This document shows positions 1-5,798 of a stretch of 5,798 nucleotides of DNA, piece by piece (positions within the stretch are counted from its first letter, which is position 1; every line of letters begins with the position of its first letter). A program made the position numbers and the translations under genes. The notes under the pieces were generated by a model that did no database searches, was not told the DNA's origin, and saw only the letters and a program-made list of their open reading frames with translations. The stretch is from Spirochaetales bacterium (GTDB lineage: Bacteria; Spirochaetota; Spirochaetia; Sphaerochaetales; Sphaerochaetaceae), in the NCBI GenBank assembly GCA_012519125.1, contig JAAYQY010000181.1, positions 1 to 5,798 of the forward strand, in the 5' to 3' direction.

Positions 1-722
1 CGTTTGGAGAAGTGGAACTCGGAGCAGAACTGCAGTCTGTCGGCAATCTCCTTGACCGAGAGGTTGGTGCTGGTGAGCAGGGCCCTGGCGGCTTCCAACT
101 GAAGACCGGAGTAGTACTGCATCGGGGTGATGTTCATCCGCTTCTTGAAGAGTCGGACAAAGTAGGAGGGATCGAGCTGGACATGGTTGGCGATCATATC
201 GAGGCTGAGCTTGTCAAAGACGTGGCGCTGCATGTACCGGATTGCCTTCTCCAAGCGGATGTTCTCGCCTTTTGCTTCCTCCATCTTGGTTCCGGCGGCC
301 AGGTTGTAGAGCAAACCCAGAACCTGATGGCAGGCACTGATGCGCAGTTCCCGGTTCTGGCTGAGGCCCTTGTCCCGGACTTCCTCGAAGAAGAACCGCC
401 AGTTTGTCCCCACCTTGATGGGGTTTGTCTGTTCCAGCCTCTGCACCAGATCATACTCTTCAGGGCAGAAGAGCAGGGTAGCATAGTAGGTGAGGCTCTC
501 TTCTTTGTCCGCCTCGATGCTGTGCACTATTTCGCTGGTGGTGACAAAAAGCGTTCCCGGTGAGATGGCGTAACGACGGTGGGCGTTGGTGAAGGTTCCG
601 CTGCCGCTGACAAAGTAGTGCAGTTCAAACTGCCCCTTTTCATGGCTGTGGACACGCTGGTGCCACAAAAGCTCCTGTTCCTCGTGCATCTGAAAGACGA
701 AAACTGCGTCCAATAGTTCCAT
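1..722 (-). CDS. AraC-family transcriptional regulator, C-terminus cut by window edge (likely xylose regulator)
   Basis: A reading frame of 240 codons without a stop runs off the left edge. Residues about 15-90 look like the cupin-type sugar-sensing domain of AraC regulators (HSHEKGQFELHYFVSGSGTF at 25-44, then SPGTLFVTT). Residues about 155-240 carry the paired helix-turn-helix DNA-binding domain: first helix pair near 172-192 (LSLDMIANHVQLDPSYFVRLFKK), second near 221-240 (LSVKEIADRLQFCSEFHFSK). Family members usually run some 20-40 residues further, so only the end of the second HTH is missing. The ATG at 722 is the first Met after an in-frame TGA at 726-728. It has no Shine-Dalgarno sequence but sits 6 bases after a promoter -10 box; the next Met is residue 12, also without a ribosome site. 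Being divergent from xylB and xylA makes it the likely activator or repressor of those genes. That role, and xylose as ligand, are inferred from position only. Confidence 0.9.
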   Translation of the reverse strand, partial: MELLDAVFVFQMHEEQELLWHQRVHSHEKGQFELHYFVSGSGTFTNAHRRYAISPGTLFVTTSEIVHSIEADKEESLTYYATLLFCPEEYDLVQRLEQTNPIKVGTNWRFFFEEVRDKGLSQNRELRISACHQVLGLLYNLAAGTKMEEAKGENIRLEKAIRYMQRHVFDKLSLDMIANHVQLDPSYFVRLFKKRMNITPMQYYSGLQLEAARALLTSTNLSVKEIADRLQFCSEFHFSK

Positions 723-728
723 AAGTCA

Positions 729-758
729 ATAATACATATGTTTTCCCAATCTTGTCTA
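729..758 (-). promoter_or_regulatory. sigma-70-type promoter of the AraC-family gene
   Basis: On the minus strand, TAGACA (758 to 753; 5 of 6 to the TTGACA consensus) is followed after 18 bases by TATTAT (734 to 729; 5 of 6 to TATAAT). A start of transcription 7 bases after the -10 box would fall on base 722, the A of the regulator's ATG. No ribosome site precedes that ATG, which fits a leaderless transcript. The spacer contains the 8-base palindrome ACATATGT (734-741), which slightly overlaps the -10 box. The promoter is a consensus match by eye and has not been tested. Confidence 0.55.
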
Positions 759-792
759 TGGTAATCGTCCTTCTTGTGGGGGATGCTGTAGC

Positions 793-800
793 AAAGGAGA
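793..800 (+). promoter_or_regulatory. ribosome binding site of xylB
   Basis: AAAGGAGA lies 9 bases before the ATG at 810, a strong Shine-Dalgarno match that fixes the xylB start. It contrasts with the divergent regulator, which has none. Confidence 0.8.
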
Positions 801-809
801 CAGCGTAGT

Positions 810-2288
810 ATGCAAGTTGTTGCAGGAATTGACACTGGTACGCAGAGCACGAAGGTCCTCTGTTACGATGTATCCACAAAGACCGTCCTACTGACCGTCA
901 GCGCCTCACATGAGATGGAGAGTAGGGATGATGGGACTCGTGAGCAAGAAGCCGTATGGTATCTGGATGCAATCCGCTCTTGTTTTGCCCAGATAGATCC
1001 AACTATCAAATCCTCGATCATTGCTATCGGGGTCTCTGCACAGCAGCATGGGTTCGTTCCGGTAGGGAAGGACGGGGAGGTACTTGCCCCTGTCAAACTC
1101 TGGTGCGACACCTCGACCAAGGCACAGTGCGATGAGCTTACCGAAAAGCTTGGCGGCGAAGATCGGGTCTTCTCCCTCTTGGGGAACCAGATTCTTCCCG
1201 GCTACACCCTTTCCAAGATTCTCCACCTCAAACAGCATCGCAAGGATGCGTACGACAAGCTCGCACACATTCTTCTGCCGCACGATTACATCAACTACTA
1301 TCTCACCGGTGAATACACCGCTGAAGCAGGTGATGCAAGCGGCACCGCTTTCTTCGATGTAGAGAAGAAGGAGTGGAGCAGGGAAGTGCTTGAAGCAGTG
1401 GATGATGGGCGTGACCTCTACTCCCTTCTTCCTCGTTTGGTGAAGGCCGGTGAACCTGCTGGAATGGTGTGTGAAGCCACAGCCAAGGAGCTTGGGATTC
1501 CTGTTGGGATTCCTGTCTCCTGCGGTGCCGGTGACAATATGGCCGGTGCCATCGGAACAGGATGTGTCGGCAAGGGTGATCTGACGATGAGCATGGGAAC
1601 CAGCGGAACCCTCTTCGGGTACAGCGACAGCTGCATTACCGACCGACAGGGCCGTTTGGCAGCTTTCTGCTCATCAACCGGGGGGTATCTTCCCCTGCTT
1701 TGCACCATGAACTGTACGATTACCACCGAATCGGTGCGAGAGCTCTTCGGCTATGATGTGAAGAAGCTTGACCAACTGGCCGCTGAGGCTCCCATTGGGT
1801 GTGAGGGGGTGACCATGCTGCCCTTCTTCAATGGGGAACGGGTTCCCAACCTTCCTCACGGCAAGGGTGTGATCGCAGGTCTGGACATGAGCAACATGAA
1901 GGTGCAGAACATTGCCCGTTCTGCCTTGGAGAGCTCAATCTACGCAATGAAGGGTGGACTGGACGCGTTCCGGGAGTTGGGCTTTGTCCCCAGCAGAATC
2001 ATCCTGACCGGTGGTGGCGCGAAGAGTGCAATCTGGAGACAGATTGCTTGTGATGTGATGCAACTGCCTCTGGCTGTTCCCAAGGTGGCGGAGAGCGCAG
2101 CATTCGGTGCTGCACTTCAGGCCTTGTGGACTGTTGCAGGTGGATCGATTGTGGATCTTGCCAAGGAGCATGTGCTCTTTGATGAGTCGAAATCGTGTGA
2201 ACCGGATAGGGAAGCAGGCGTGCAATATGCACAGGCCTATGCTCGCTATCAAGGCTATGTAGAGGCGATGACGCCTTTGTTCAAATAG
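810..2288 (+). CDS. xylB: xylulokinase (FGGY carbohydrate kinase)
   Basis: A cytoplasmic kinase that phosphorylates D-xylulose with ATP to D-xylulose 5-phosphate. The protein has 492 residues, normal for the family. The N-terminal FGGY domain opens with the phosphate-binding loop GIDTGTQSTK (6-15). SAQQHG (76-81) matches the sugar-contact region that reads GQMHG in the E. coli enzyme, and LWCDT follows at 97-101. GAGDNMAGAIGTG (239-251) contains Asp242, corresponding to the catalytic base Asp233 of E. coli XylB. The C-terminal domain has NGERVPNLPHGKG (341-353) and the adenosine-binding TGGGAKSAIWRQI (400-412). No key motif is missing. It is the first gene of a two-gene operon with xylA directly after it. 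Other FGGY kinases (ribulo-, glycerol, fuculokinase) look similar in outline, but the xylA partner makes xylulose the strongly favoured substrate. Confidence 0.95.
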   Translation: MQVVAGIDTGTQSTKVLCYDVSTKTVLLTVSASHEMESRDDGTREQEAVWYLDAIRSCFAQIDPTIKSSIIAIGVSAQQHGFVPVGKDGEVLAPVKLWCDTSTKAQCDELTEKLGGEDRVFSLLGNQILPGYTLSKILHLKQHRKDAYDKLAHILLPHDYINYYLTGEYTAEAGDASGTAFFDVEKKEWSREVLEAVDDGRDLYSLLPRLVKAGEPAGMVCEATAKELGIPVGIPVSCGAGDNMAGAIGTGCVGKGDLTMSMGTSGTLFGYSDSCITDRQGRLAAFCSSTGGYLPLLCTMNCTITTESVRELFGYDVKKLDQLAAEAPIGCEGVTMLPFFNGERVPNLPHGKGVIAGLDMSNMKVQNIARSALESSIYAMKGGLDAFRELGFVPSRIILTGGGAKSAIWRQIACDVMQLPLAVPKVAESAAFGAALQALWTVAGGSIVDLAKEHVLFDESKSCEPDREAGVQYAQAYARYQGYVEAMTPLFK

Positions 2289-2293
2289 GAGGG
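2287..2293 (+). promoter_or_regulatory. ribosome binding site of xylA, overlapping the xylB stop codon
   Basis: AGGAGGG shares its first two bases with the xylB TAG stop (2286-2288) and lies only 4 bases before the xylA ATG at 2298. A ribosome ending xylB would cover this site, so the two genes are probably translationally coupled. Confidence 0.75.
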
Positions 2294-2297
2294 TTGT

Positions 2298-3626
2298 ATG
2301 CAGTATTTTGTTGGAGACCAAGAGTACTTCAAGGGAATCGGGAAAATTCAGTTCGAAGGCAAGGGAAGCAAGAATCCTTTGGCATTCAAATACTATGATG
2401 CGAAGAAAGTGATCGCCGGGAAGACCATGGAAGAGCATCTCCGCTTTGCCACCGCTTACTGGCACAGCTTCTGTGCAGACGGGACCGATCCATTTGGCAA
2501 TGCCACGATCGACTTCCCGTTCCGCAAGGAAGACCGCTACGCAAATGCAATTGCAAAAGCTGATGCTGCATTTGAGTTCTTTACCAAGATTGGAACCCCG
2601 TACTACTGCTTCCATGACATTGATGCTTCTCCGGACAGCAGTGATGTTGCAGAGTATGAGAAGACCTATCACAAGATTGCCGATGAGCTGCTTTCCCGCC
2701 AGAAGACCAGCGGTGTGAAGCTCCTGTGGAATACCGCCAACGTGTTCAGTCATCCCAACTACATGAATGGTGCTGCCACCAACCCCGACTTCAAGGTAGT
2801 CGCAAGGGCTGCAGTGCAGATCAAGAACAGTTTGGATGTGAACGTGAAGCTTGGTGGTCAGAACTATGTGTTCTGGGGCGGTCGTGAGGGCTATATGAGC
2901 CTGCTCAATACCGATATGAAGCGCGAGCAGGAGCACCTTGCACGCTTCTTGGCCATGGCCAGAGACTATGGACGGAGCATTGGGTTCAAGGGCACCTACC
3001 TCATCGAGCCCAAGCCGATGGAACCGACCAAGCACCAGTATGATTATGATGCAGCCACCACGATCGGCTTCTTGAAGGAGTTTGGTCTGGACAAGGATTT
3101 CAAGTGCAACATCGAAGCCAACCATGCCACACTTGCTGGACATACGTTCAGTCATGACCTGCAGGTCTGTGCTGACCGCGGTATGCTGGGCAGTGTCGAC
3201 GCCAACCAGGGCGACAGCATCAACGGCTGGGATACCGATGAGTTCCCGACCAATGTGTATGAGACCACCCAGGCCATGCTGGTCATCCTGCGCAACGGCG
3301 GGCTTGGCAACGGCGGCTTGAACTTCGACGCCAAGAGACGGCGCAACTCCACCGACCTCGAGGATCTCTTCATCGCCCACATCGGCGGTATGGATACCTT
3401 CGCACTCGGTCTTGAGGTTGCCCAGAAGATTCTTGACGACGGCATGTTCGACTCATTTGTCAAGGAGCGCTATGCTTCCTTCGACCAGGGAGAGGGCAAG
3501 AAGTTTGAGGATGGAAAGCTGACCCTCGCTGAGTTGGCAGACCTTGGTCGCACCGTGAAGATTGAGAAGAAGAGCGGAAAGCAGGAGTACCTGAACAATC
3601 TGCTCAACTCCTATCTCTTCGGTTAA
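2298..3626 (+). CDS. xylA: xylose isomerase (group II, about 440 residues)
   Basis: Converts D-xylose to D-xylulose in the cytoplasm using two divalent metal ions; a TIM-barrel enzyme, normally a tetramer. The 442 residues match the long (group II) class of E. coli and Thermotoga, not the roughly 390-residue actinobacterial class. The opening [21 protein letters not shown] (about 14-34) is typical. The catalytic pair is His106 and Asp109 in FHDID. Metal ligands are visible as Glu237 with Lys239 (EPKP), Glu273 and His276 ([12 protein letters not shown]), Asp301 (GSVDANQGD), Asp312 and Asp314 (WDTD) and Asp344 (LNFDAK). All sit at a constant offset of +5 from the E. coli positions, so the active site is complete. 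The VFWGGREGY signature is at 191-199. It follows xylB by 9 bases in one operon. It ends in TAA at 3624-3626, overlapping the convergent permease gene by 4 bases, with no terminator hairpin visible between them. Confidence 0.98.
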   Translation: MQYFVGDQEYFKGIGKIQFEGKGSKNPLAFKYYDAKKVIAGKTMEEHLRFATAYWHSFCADGTDPFGNATIDFPFRKEDRYANAIAKADAAFEFFTKIGTPYYCFHDIDASPDSSDVAEYEKTYHKIADELLSRQKTSGVKLLWNTANVFSHPNYMNGAATNPDFKVVARAAVQIKNSLDVNVKLGGQNYVFWGGREGYMSLLNTDMKREQEHLARFLAMARDYGRSIGFKGTYLIEPKPMEPTKHQYDYDAATTIGFLKEFGLDKDFKCNIEANHATLAGHTFSHDLQVCADRGMLGSVDANQGDSINGWDTDEFPTNVYETTQAMLVILRNGGLGNGGLNFDAKRRRNSTDLEDLFIAHIGGMDTFALGLEVAQKILDDGMFDSFVKERYASFDQGEGKKFEDGKLTLAELADLGRTVKIEKKSGKQEYLNNLLNSYLFG

Positions 3627-4531
3627 GCGAGAAGCGGGGCGAGGAAGGCGTAACAGGCGATACTGATGATCACCGACAATGAGGAGGTGAAGGAGGAGAG
3701 CCTGCCCTGGTCTGTAACCTGCTCAGTGTAAGCCACTGAGATGGAGGAGACCGGGGCGAATACCGCCAGGATGAGGGCGGTCTTGATCACCGGACTGAAG
3801 GCTGTAAAGCTGTAGAAGTAGTAGGAGAACAAGATCGCCATCCCGTACCGAATCGACAACAGACGAAGCGTATGGTGCATCCAGCTACGCTCAAAACGAA
3901 TTTCGAGCATGAACCCGACCATCAGCATTGCGATGATCGGGTTCGCTTTTCCTATGGCCTGCATCCACTCCTGCAAGAATGAAGGGAGCCTGATCGAGGC
4001 AAAGGAGAGGGTGATCATCACCAAGTAAGCGATGAAGGGAACCGAGGTGAAGAGCTTCTTGGAGAGGTCTTTGACCGAGGGTCTTTGTCCCCCGGCTATC
4101 GAGGACCCCAACGAGTAGATGAAGCCGGTGGTCATCAGGGCGTTGCCCAGGTCGAAGAGTGAGGAAGCTACCAAGGCAGAAGGGCCGAAGAGGGCCTGTA
4201 CAAAGGGAAATGAGAAGTTTCCGACATTGTAGGTGGATCCGTTGAAGAGAGCATAGGTGCGAATGGCGTTGTCTTGCTTTCGGTTGACGAAGTAGGAGAG
4301 ACACATCAGTACCAGGTTTGCGATGATACCGTAGAGGATGAGGATCAAGAGGGAGTAGTCCATGCTGAAGGTGTTGAAGCTCGCTACGATTGCAGCAGGC
4401 AAGGTGACGTTCAATGCAATTTTGGAGAGCGTTTTCGCTTCCTTCGCATGAAACATGCCGATGTGCTTGAGTCTGTTGCCCAGCACGATCAGAAAGAGAA
4501 AGAGCCCTACTTGGGAGAGTGATTGCACCAT
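3623..4531 (-). CDS. AEC-family (auxin efflux carrier-like) membrane transporter
   Basis: A hydrophobic protein of 302 residues from the preferred start, with about ten predicted membrane spans in two groups of five separated by a more polar middle ([13 protein letters not shown]). Counting from the preferred Met, spans lie roughly at 2-18, 38-54, 59-82, 93-116, 119-142, 162-181, 192-210, 225-243, 249-267 and 280-301. The motif [20 protein letters not shown] in span 4 is characteristic of the AEC family, where the conserved Asn and Gly lie in a broken helix. Bacterial members export or import small organic acids or amino acids (malate, for example); the substrate cannot be told here. I prefer the ATG at 4531 because AGGA lies 8 bases upstream. 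The ATG at 4540 (three residues longer) has no properly spaced ribosome site. It lies 98 bases after the reductase gene on the same strand and converges on xylA. A role in xylose uptake is not supported. Confidence 0.85.
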   Translation of the reverse strand: MVQSLSQVGLFLFLIVLGNRLKHIGMFHAKEAKTLSKIALNVTLPAAIVASFNTFSMDYSLLILILYGIIANLVLMCLSYFVNRKQDNAIRTYALFNGSTYNVGNFSFPFVQALFGPSALVASSLFDLGNALMTTGFIYSLGSSIAGGQRPSVKDLSKKLFTSVPFIAYLVMITLSFASIRLPSFLQEWMQAIGKANPIIAMLMVGFMLEIRFERSWMHHTLRLLSIRYGMAILFSYYFYSFTAFSPVIKTALILAVFAPVSSISVAYTEQVTDQGRLSSFTSSLSVIISIACYAFLAPLLA

Positions 4532-4539
4532 ACAGAGCA

Positions 4540-4543
4540 TCCT
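4540..4543 (-). promoter_or_regulatory. ribosome binding site deciding the AEC gene start
   Basis: AGGA on the minus strand (4543 to 4540) is followed by an 8-base spacer and the ATG at 4531. The alternative ATG at 4540 would begin inside this element, with only GTAGG directly against it, so the shorter protein is favoured. Confidence 0.5.
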
Positions 4544-4579
4544 ACAAGTCTGCTCTCAGAGAGGCAAGCAGTTTTGGTT

Positions 4580-4624
4580 GAATTCTCATCCAAACCCCCT
4601 AGAAGGGGGCTGGAATGAGGATTT
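4580..4624 (-). terminator. long imperfect hairpin downstream of the aldo/keto reductase gene, possible terminator
   Basis: The core is CCCCCT (4595-4600), loop AGA, AGGGGG (4604-4609). Outside it, 4589-4592 pairs with 4611-4614 and, after one bulged A (4615), 4580-4588 pairs with 4616-4624, including two G-T pairs. It begins 6 bases past the reductase stop codon, read on the minus strand. The inner hairpin is followed on that strand only by TTTGG and there is no long T run, so it is a weak match to a classical intrinsic terminator. It could instead partly block read-through into the AEC gene, stabilise the 3' end of the upstream mRNA, or be an operator for the AEC gene. Confidence 0.45.
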
Positions 4625-4629
4625 GCGGC

Positions 4630-5583
4630 TTAATTGAGGTAGGCCAAATGCTCCTCGGTGAGGGTAAGGTCGGAACCAGAGAGGGTTTCGGTGATTTGAT
4701 TGACCTTGCTGGAGCCGGCAATTGGGATGGTGGGATTTTTTTGGCTGGTCAGATAGGCCATGGCAATGGCTGAAGGACTCACCCCCAACTCATTGGCCAG
4801 TTTTTCCACCTTGGGGACCAAGGCAAGGTTGATGGGGGTGAGGAAGCGCTTCTTCGCCTGCACACTGAGTTGATCCGTCTTTCCGGCGATGACCTTGGAA
4901 AAAAGTCCTTTTGCCTGGGGGGCAAAGCACATTACCGGGAAGTTGTGCTTCTCATACCACTGACGCTGCTCCTCGGTCATGCAGACCAGAGTGTCATCAC
5001 CCCAGGTTTCGGGGGTACAGTGGGCAAGACTCCATTGGATCTCGCTGATGGCAAACGGAGTTTTGTTATGAGCCTTTGCCCAGGTGTTCGCCTGCTCGAT
5101 GCGCGCTGTTGTCCAGTTTGATGCACCCAGGTTCCTGACGAGCTTCTTCTCGATCAACAGGGAGGCGAGGTCTATGATCTCGTCCGCTCCCATCTGGAGG
5201 TCGTCACGATGGAAGAACCAGATGTCGAGCACATCGGTTTTCAGCTGGTCGAGGGTCTGGCTGATGTCCAGAAGCATGTCTTTCTCATTGATTCGGCTCT
5301 TGTGCATGTCTTCCTTGTATGGGTGACAGCCTTTGCTGGCAACGATGAGCTTGTTGCGCAGCCCGTTGTTTTGCATCCATTTCCCCAATACCGTTTCGCT
5401 GGTGGATGGGCCTCCTGCTTTCTCCTGTCCGTAGATGTGGGCGGTGTCCAGGAGGTTGCCACCTGCCTCTACATAGATGTCGAGCTGGGCAAGAGCTGTG
5501 CTTTCTGCGATGGTTTCACCGTAGTGGTCGCAGCCGAGAGCTATCTGGGAAAGCTTCTTTCCCGCAAAATCAAGGTATTTCAT
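4630..5583 (-). CDS. aldo/keto reductase
   Basis: A soluble NAD(P)H-dependent oxidoreductase of 317 residues, the usual length for the superfamily's TIM barrel. The catalytic tetrad is complete: Asp46 and Tyr51 (NLLDTAHIYG), Lys84 (VASKG) and His125 (WFFHRDD). Nucleotide-binding segments follow in the expected order: GASNW (153-157), SEIQWS (180-185), APQAKGLFS (221-229) and IAGSSKVNQITE (288-299), where Ser and Lys would contact the 2'-phosphate of NADPH. The start at 5583 is supported by the typical opening MKYLDFAGKKLSQIALGCD. It has no ribosome site of its own, but its ATG overlaps the stop of the upstream membrane protein by one base (TGATG), so translation is probably coupled. The substrate is unknown. 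A reducing activity on sugars such as xylose is possible for the superfamily, but nothing here argues for it. Confidence 0.9.
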   Translation of the reverse strand: MKYLDFAGKKLSQIALGCDHYGETIAESTALAQLDIYVEAGGNLLDTAHIYGQEKAGGPSTSETVLGKWMQNNGLRNKLIVASKGCHPYKEDMHKSRINEKDMLLDISQTLDQLKTDVLDIWFFHRDDLQMGADEIIDLASLLIEKKLVRNLGASNWTTARIEQANTWAKAHNKTPFAISEIQWSLAHCTPETWGDDTLVCMTEEQRQWYEKHNFPVMCFAPQAKGLFSKVIAGKTDQLSVQAKKRFLTPINLALVPKVEKLANELGVSPSAIAMAYLTSQKNPTIPIAGSSKVNQITETLSGSDLTLTEEHLAYLN

Positions 5584-5798
5584 CAGATATCAATTCCCAG
5601 GAATCGTTTTACAAGGATTCCGATCACAAACGATATGGCAGCAACACCAAGGCTGATGGTTGCCATTTCCAAAAACCGCCTTCCGAAAGGCAGGTCCTTC
5701 GCTACTGAGGTATAGTAGGTGAAAAGCATGATGATGATCACCACCGTACAAAGCAAAGGACCTGCCTTTCGGAAGGCGGTTTTTGGAAATGGCAACCA
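5583..5798 (-). CDS. VIT1/CCC1-type membrane protein, C-terminal fragment (N-terminal side lost at window edge)
   Basis: The frame is open to the right edge and ends in TGA at 5583-5585. The trustworthy part is about 57 residues. A hydrophobic span (LLCTVVIIIMLFTYYTSVA) is followed by KDLPFGRRFLEM, a second span (ISLGVAAISFVIGILV) and the tail KRFLGIDI. That layout, especially the R-FLEM-ISLGVA-SF-IG pattern, resembles the last two helices of the VIT1/CCC1 family of iron and manganese transporters. The assignment rests on pattern memory and a short fragment. The first 13 codons at the window edge (5757-5795), beginning with a TTG, come from an inverted copy of 5657-5699 and probably do not belong to the real protein, so no start codon should be called here. 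It sits directly upstream of the aldo/keto reductase with a one-base overlap. Confidence 0.6.
   Translation of the reverse strand, partial: WLPFPKTAFRKAGPLLCTVVIIIMLFTYYTSVAKDLPFGRRFLEMATISLGVAAISFVIGILVKRFLGIDI
5657..5798. repeat. 43-base perfect inverted repeat ending at the window edge (probable fold-back artefact)
   Basis: Bases 5756-5798 are the exact reverse complement of 5657-5699, separated by a 56-base loop (5700-5755). Beyond the inner end, one mismatch (5700/5755) is followed by three more matching pairs (5701-5703 with 5752-5754). The outer end is unknown because the window stops while the match is still perfect. The left arm encodes KDLPFGRRFLEMAT on the minus strand, which fits its protein family, while the right arm puts an unrelated peptide into the same gene. 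Confidence 0.9.

Larger units (their letters stand above)
723..809. promoter_or_regulatory. divergent control region between the AraC-type regulator and xylBA
   Basis: This 87-base gap must hold the promoters for both directions. The minus-strand promoter is clear, but I see no good -35/-10 pair pointing toward xylB; the nearest -10-like strings (TATGGT at 757-762, GGTAAT at 760-765) lack a -35 at the right distance. That pattern suits an activator-dependent promoter. The hexamer TCTTGT occurs twice as a direct repeat (750-755 and 772-777), 22 bases apart or about two helical turns, as AraC-type half-sites often are. The first copy overlaps the regulator's own -35 box. Operator function is inference, and a repeated 6-mer could be chance. 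Confidence 0.45.

Noticed and set aside
12..563. A 183-codon open frame on the plus strand at the left end
   Set aside because: It is the antisense of the AraC-type regulator, whose minus-strand frame carries clear sensing and helix-turn-helix motifs.
3294..3321. Near-tandem repeat in xylA coding for GGLGNGGL
   Set aside because: Glycine-rich sequence ending in GGLNFDAK is normal at this position in xylose isomerases, so the similarity reflects the protein and not a DNA duplication.
1935..3380. A 481-codon open frame on the minus strand opposite xylB and xylA
   Set aside because: It lies wholly antisense to two genes with complete catalytic motifs, has no recognisable domain and straddles the xylB-xylA junction. 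Long antisense frames are expected from the codon bias of the real genes.
4551..4566. Small palindrome CTCTC-A-GAGAG upstream of the AEC gene as an operator
   Set aside because: Five base pairs around a single base, with no second copy in the window, is too little to support a binding site.
4531..4629. A separate promoter for the AEC gene in the gap after the reductase
   Set aside because: No -35/-10 pair of reasonable quality was found on the minus strand; the gene may be read through from upstream or use a promoter I cannot recognise.
5209..5715. A 168-codon open frame on the plus strand at the right end
   Set aside because: It runs antisense across the aldo/keto reductase start and the membrane protein fragment, both of which have recognisable motifs, and has none itself.
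5657..5798. The right-end inverted repeat as terminal repeats of a transposon or a small invertible element
   Set aside because: The 56-base loop is too short for an element, one arm is conserved coding sequence, no target duplication is seen and the match simply runs off the window edge.

Overview
This looks like one bacterial chromosomal contig fragment, cut at both ends. Most of it is an ordinary xylose-use locus next to a small set of transport and oxidoreductase genes. The genes are tightly packed, Shine-Dalgarno sequences are clear on the xyl genes, and base composition is moderate throughout with no island-like shift. The protein flavour (a group II xylose isomerase, an AraC-type sugar regulator, an AEC carrier) would fit a fermentative anaerobe. 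A Sphaerochaeta-like spirochaete is my guess from general impression. It is not proven by anything in the window.

Layout: (a) 1-722, minus strand, an AraC-family regulator whose last C-terminal residues lie off the left edge. (b) 723-809, an 87-base divergent control region. It holds a good sigma-70-type promoter pointing at the regulator, spaced so that the regulator mRNA may be leaderless, and no convincing unaided promoter for the other direction. (c) 810-2288 and 2298-3626, plus strand, xylulokinase (xylB) then xylose isomerase (xylA), 9 bases apart with the xylA ribosome binding site lying across the xylB stop. (d) 3623-4531, minus strand, an AEC-family permease meeting xylA tail to tail with a 4-base overlap. 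(e) 4580-4624, a long imperfect hairpin in the gap between two minus-strand genes. (f) 4630-5583, minus strand, an aldo/keto reductase. (g) 5583-5798, minus strand, the C-terminal end of a VIT1/CCC1-type membrane protein, whose stop overlaps the reductase start by one base.

How it works together: XylA converts D-xylose to D-xylulose and XylB phosphorylates that to xylulose 5-phosphate, which enters the pentose phosphate pathway. The divergent AraC-type protein is the obvious candidate xylose-responsive regulator. No dedicated xylose transporter is present in the window. The minus-strand genes on the right form a separate group with no demonstrable link to xylose.

The most notable structural oddity is at the right edge: the last 43 bases are an exact reverse complement of 5657-5699. 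The arm at 5657-5699 encodes conserved-looking family sequence, while the copy at the edge encodes an unrelated peptide. I therefore read it as a fold-back (chimeric) contig end, not biology. I found no evidence of a novel system, mobile element, CRISPR array or RNA gene here.
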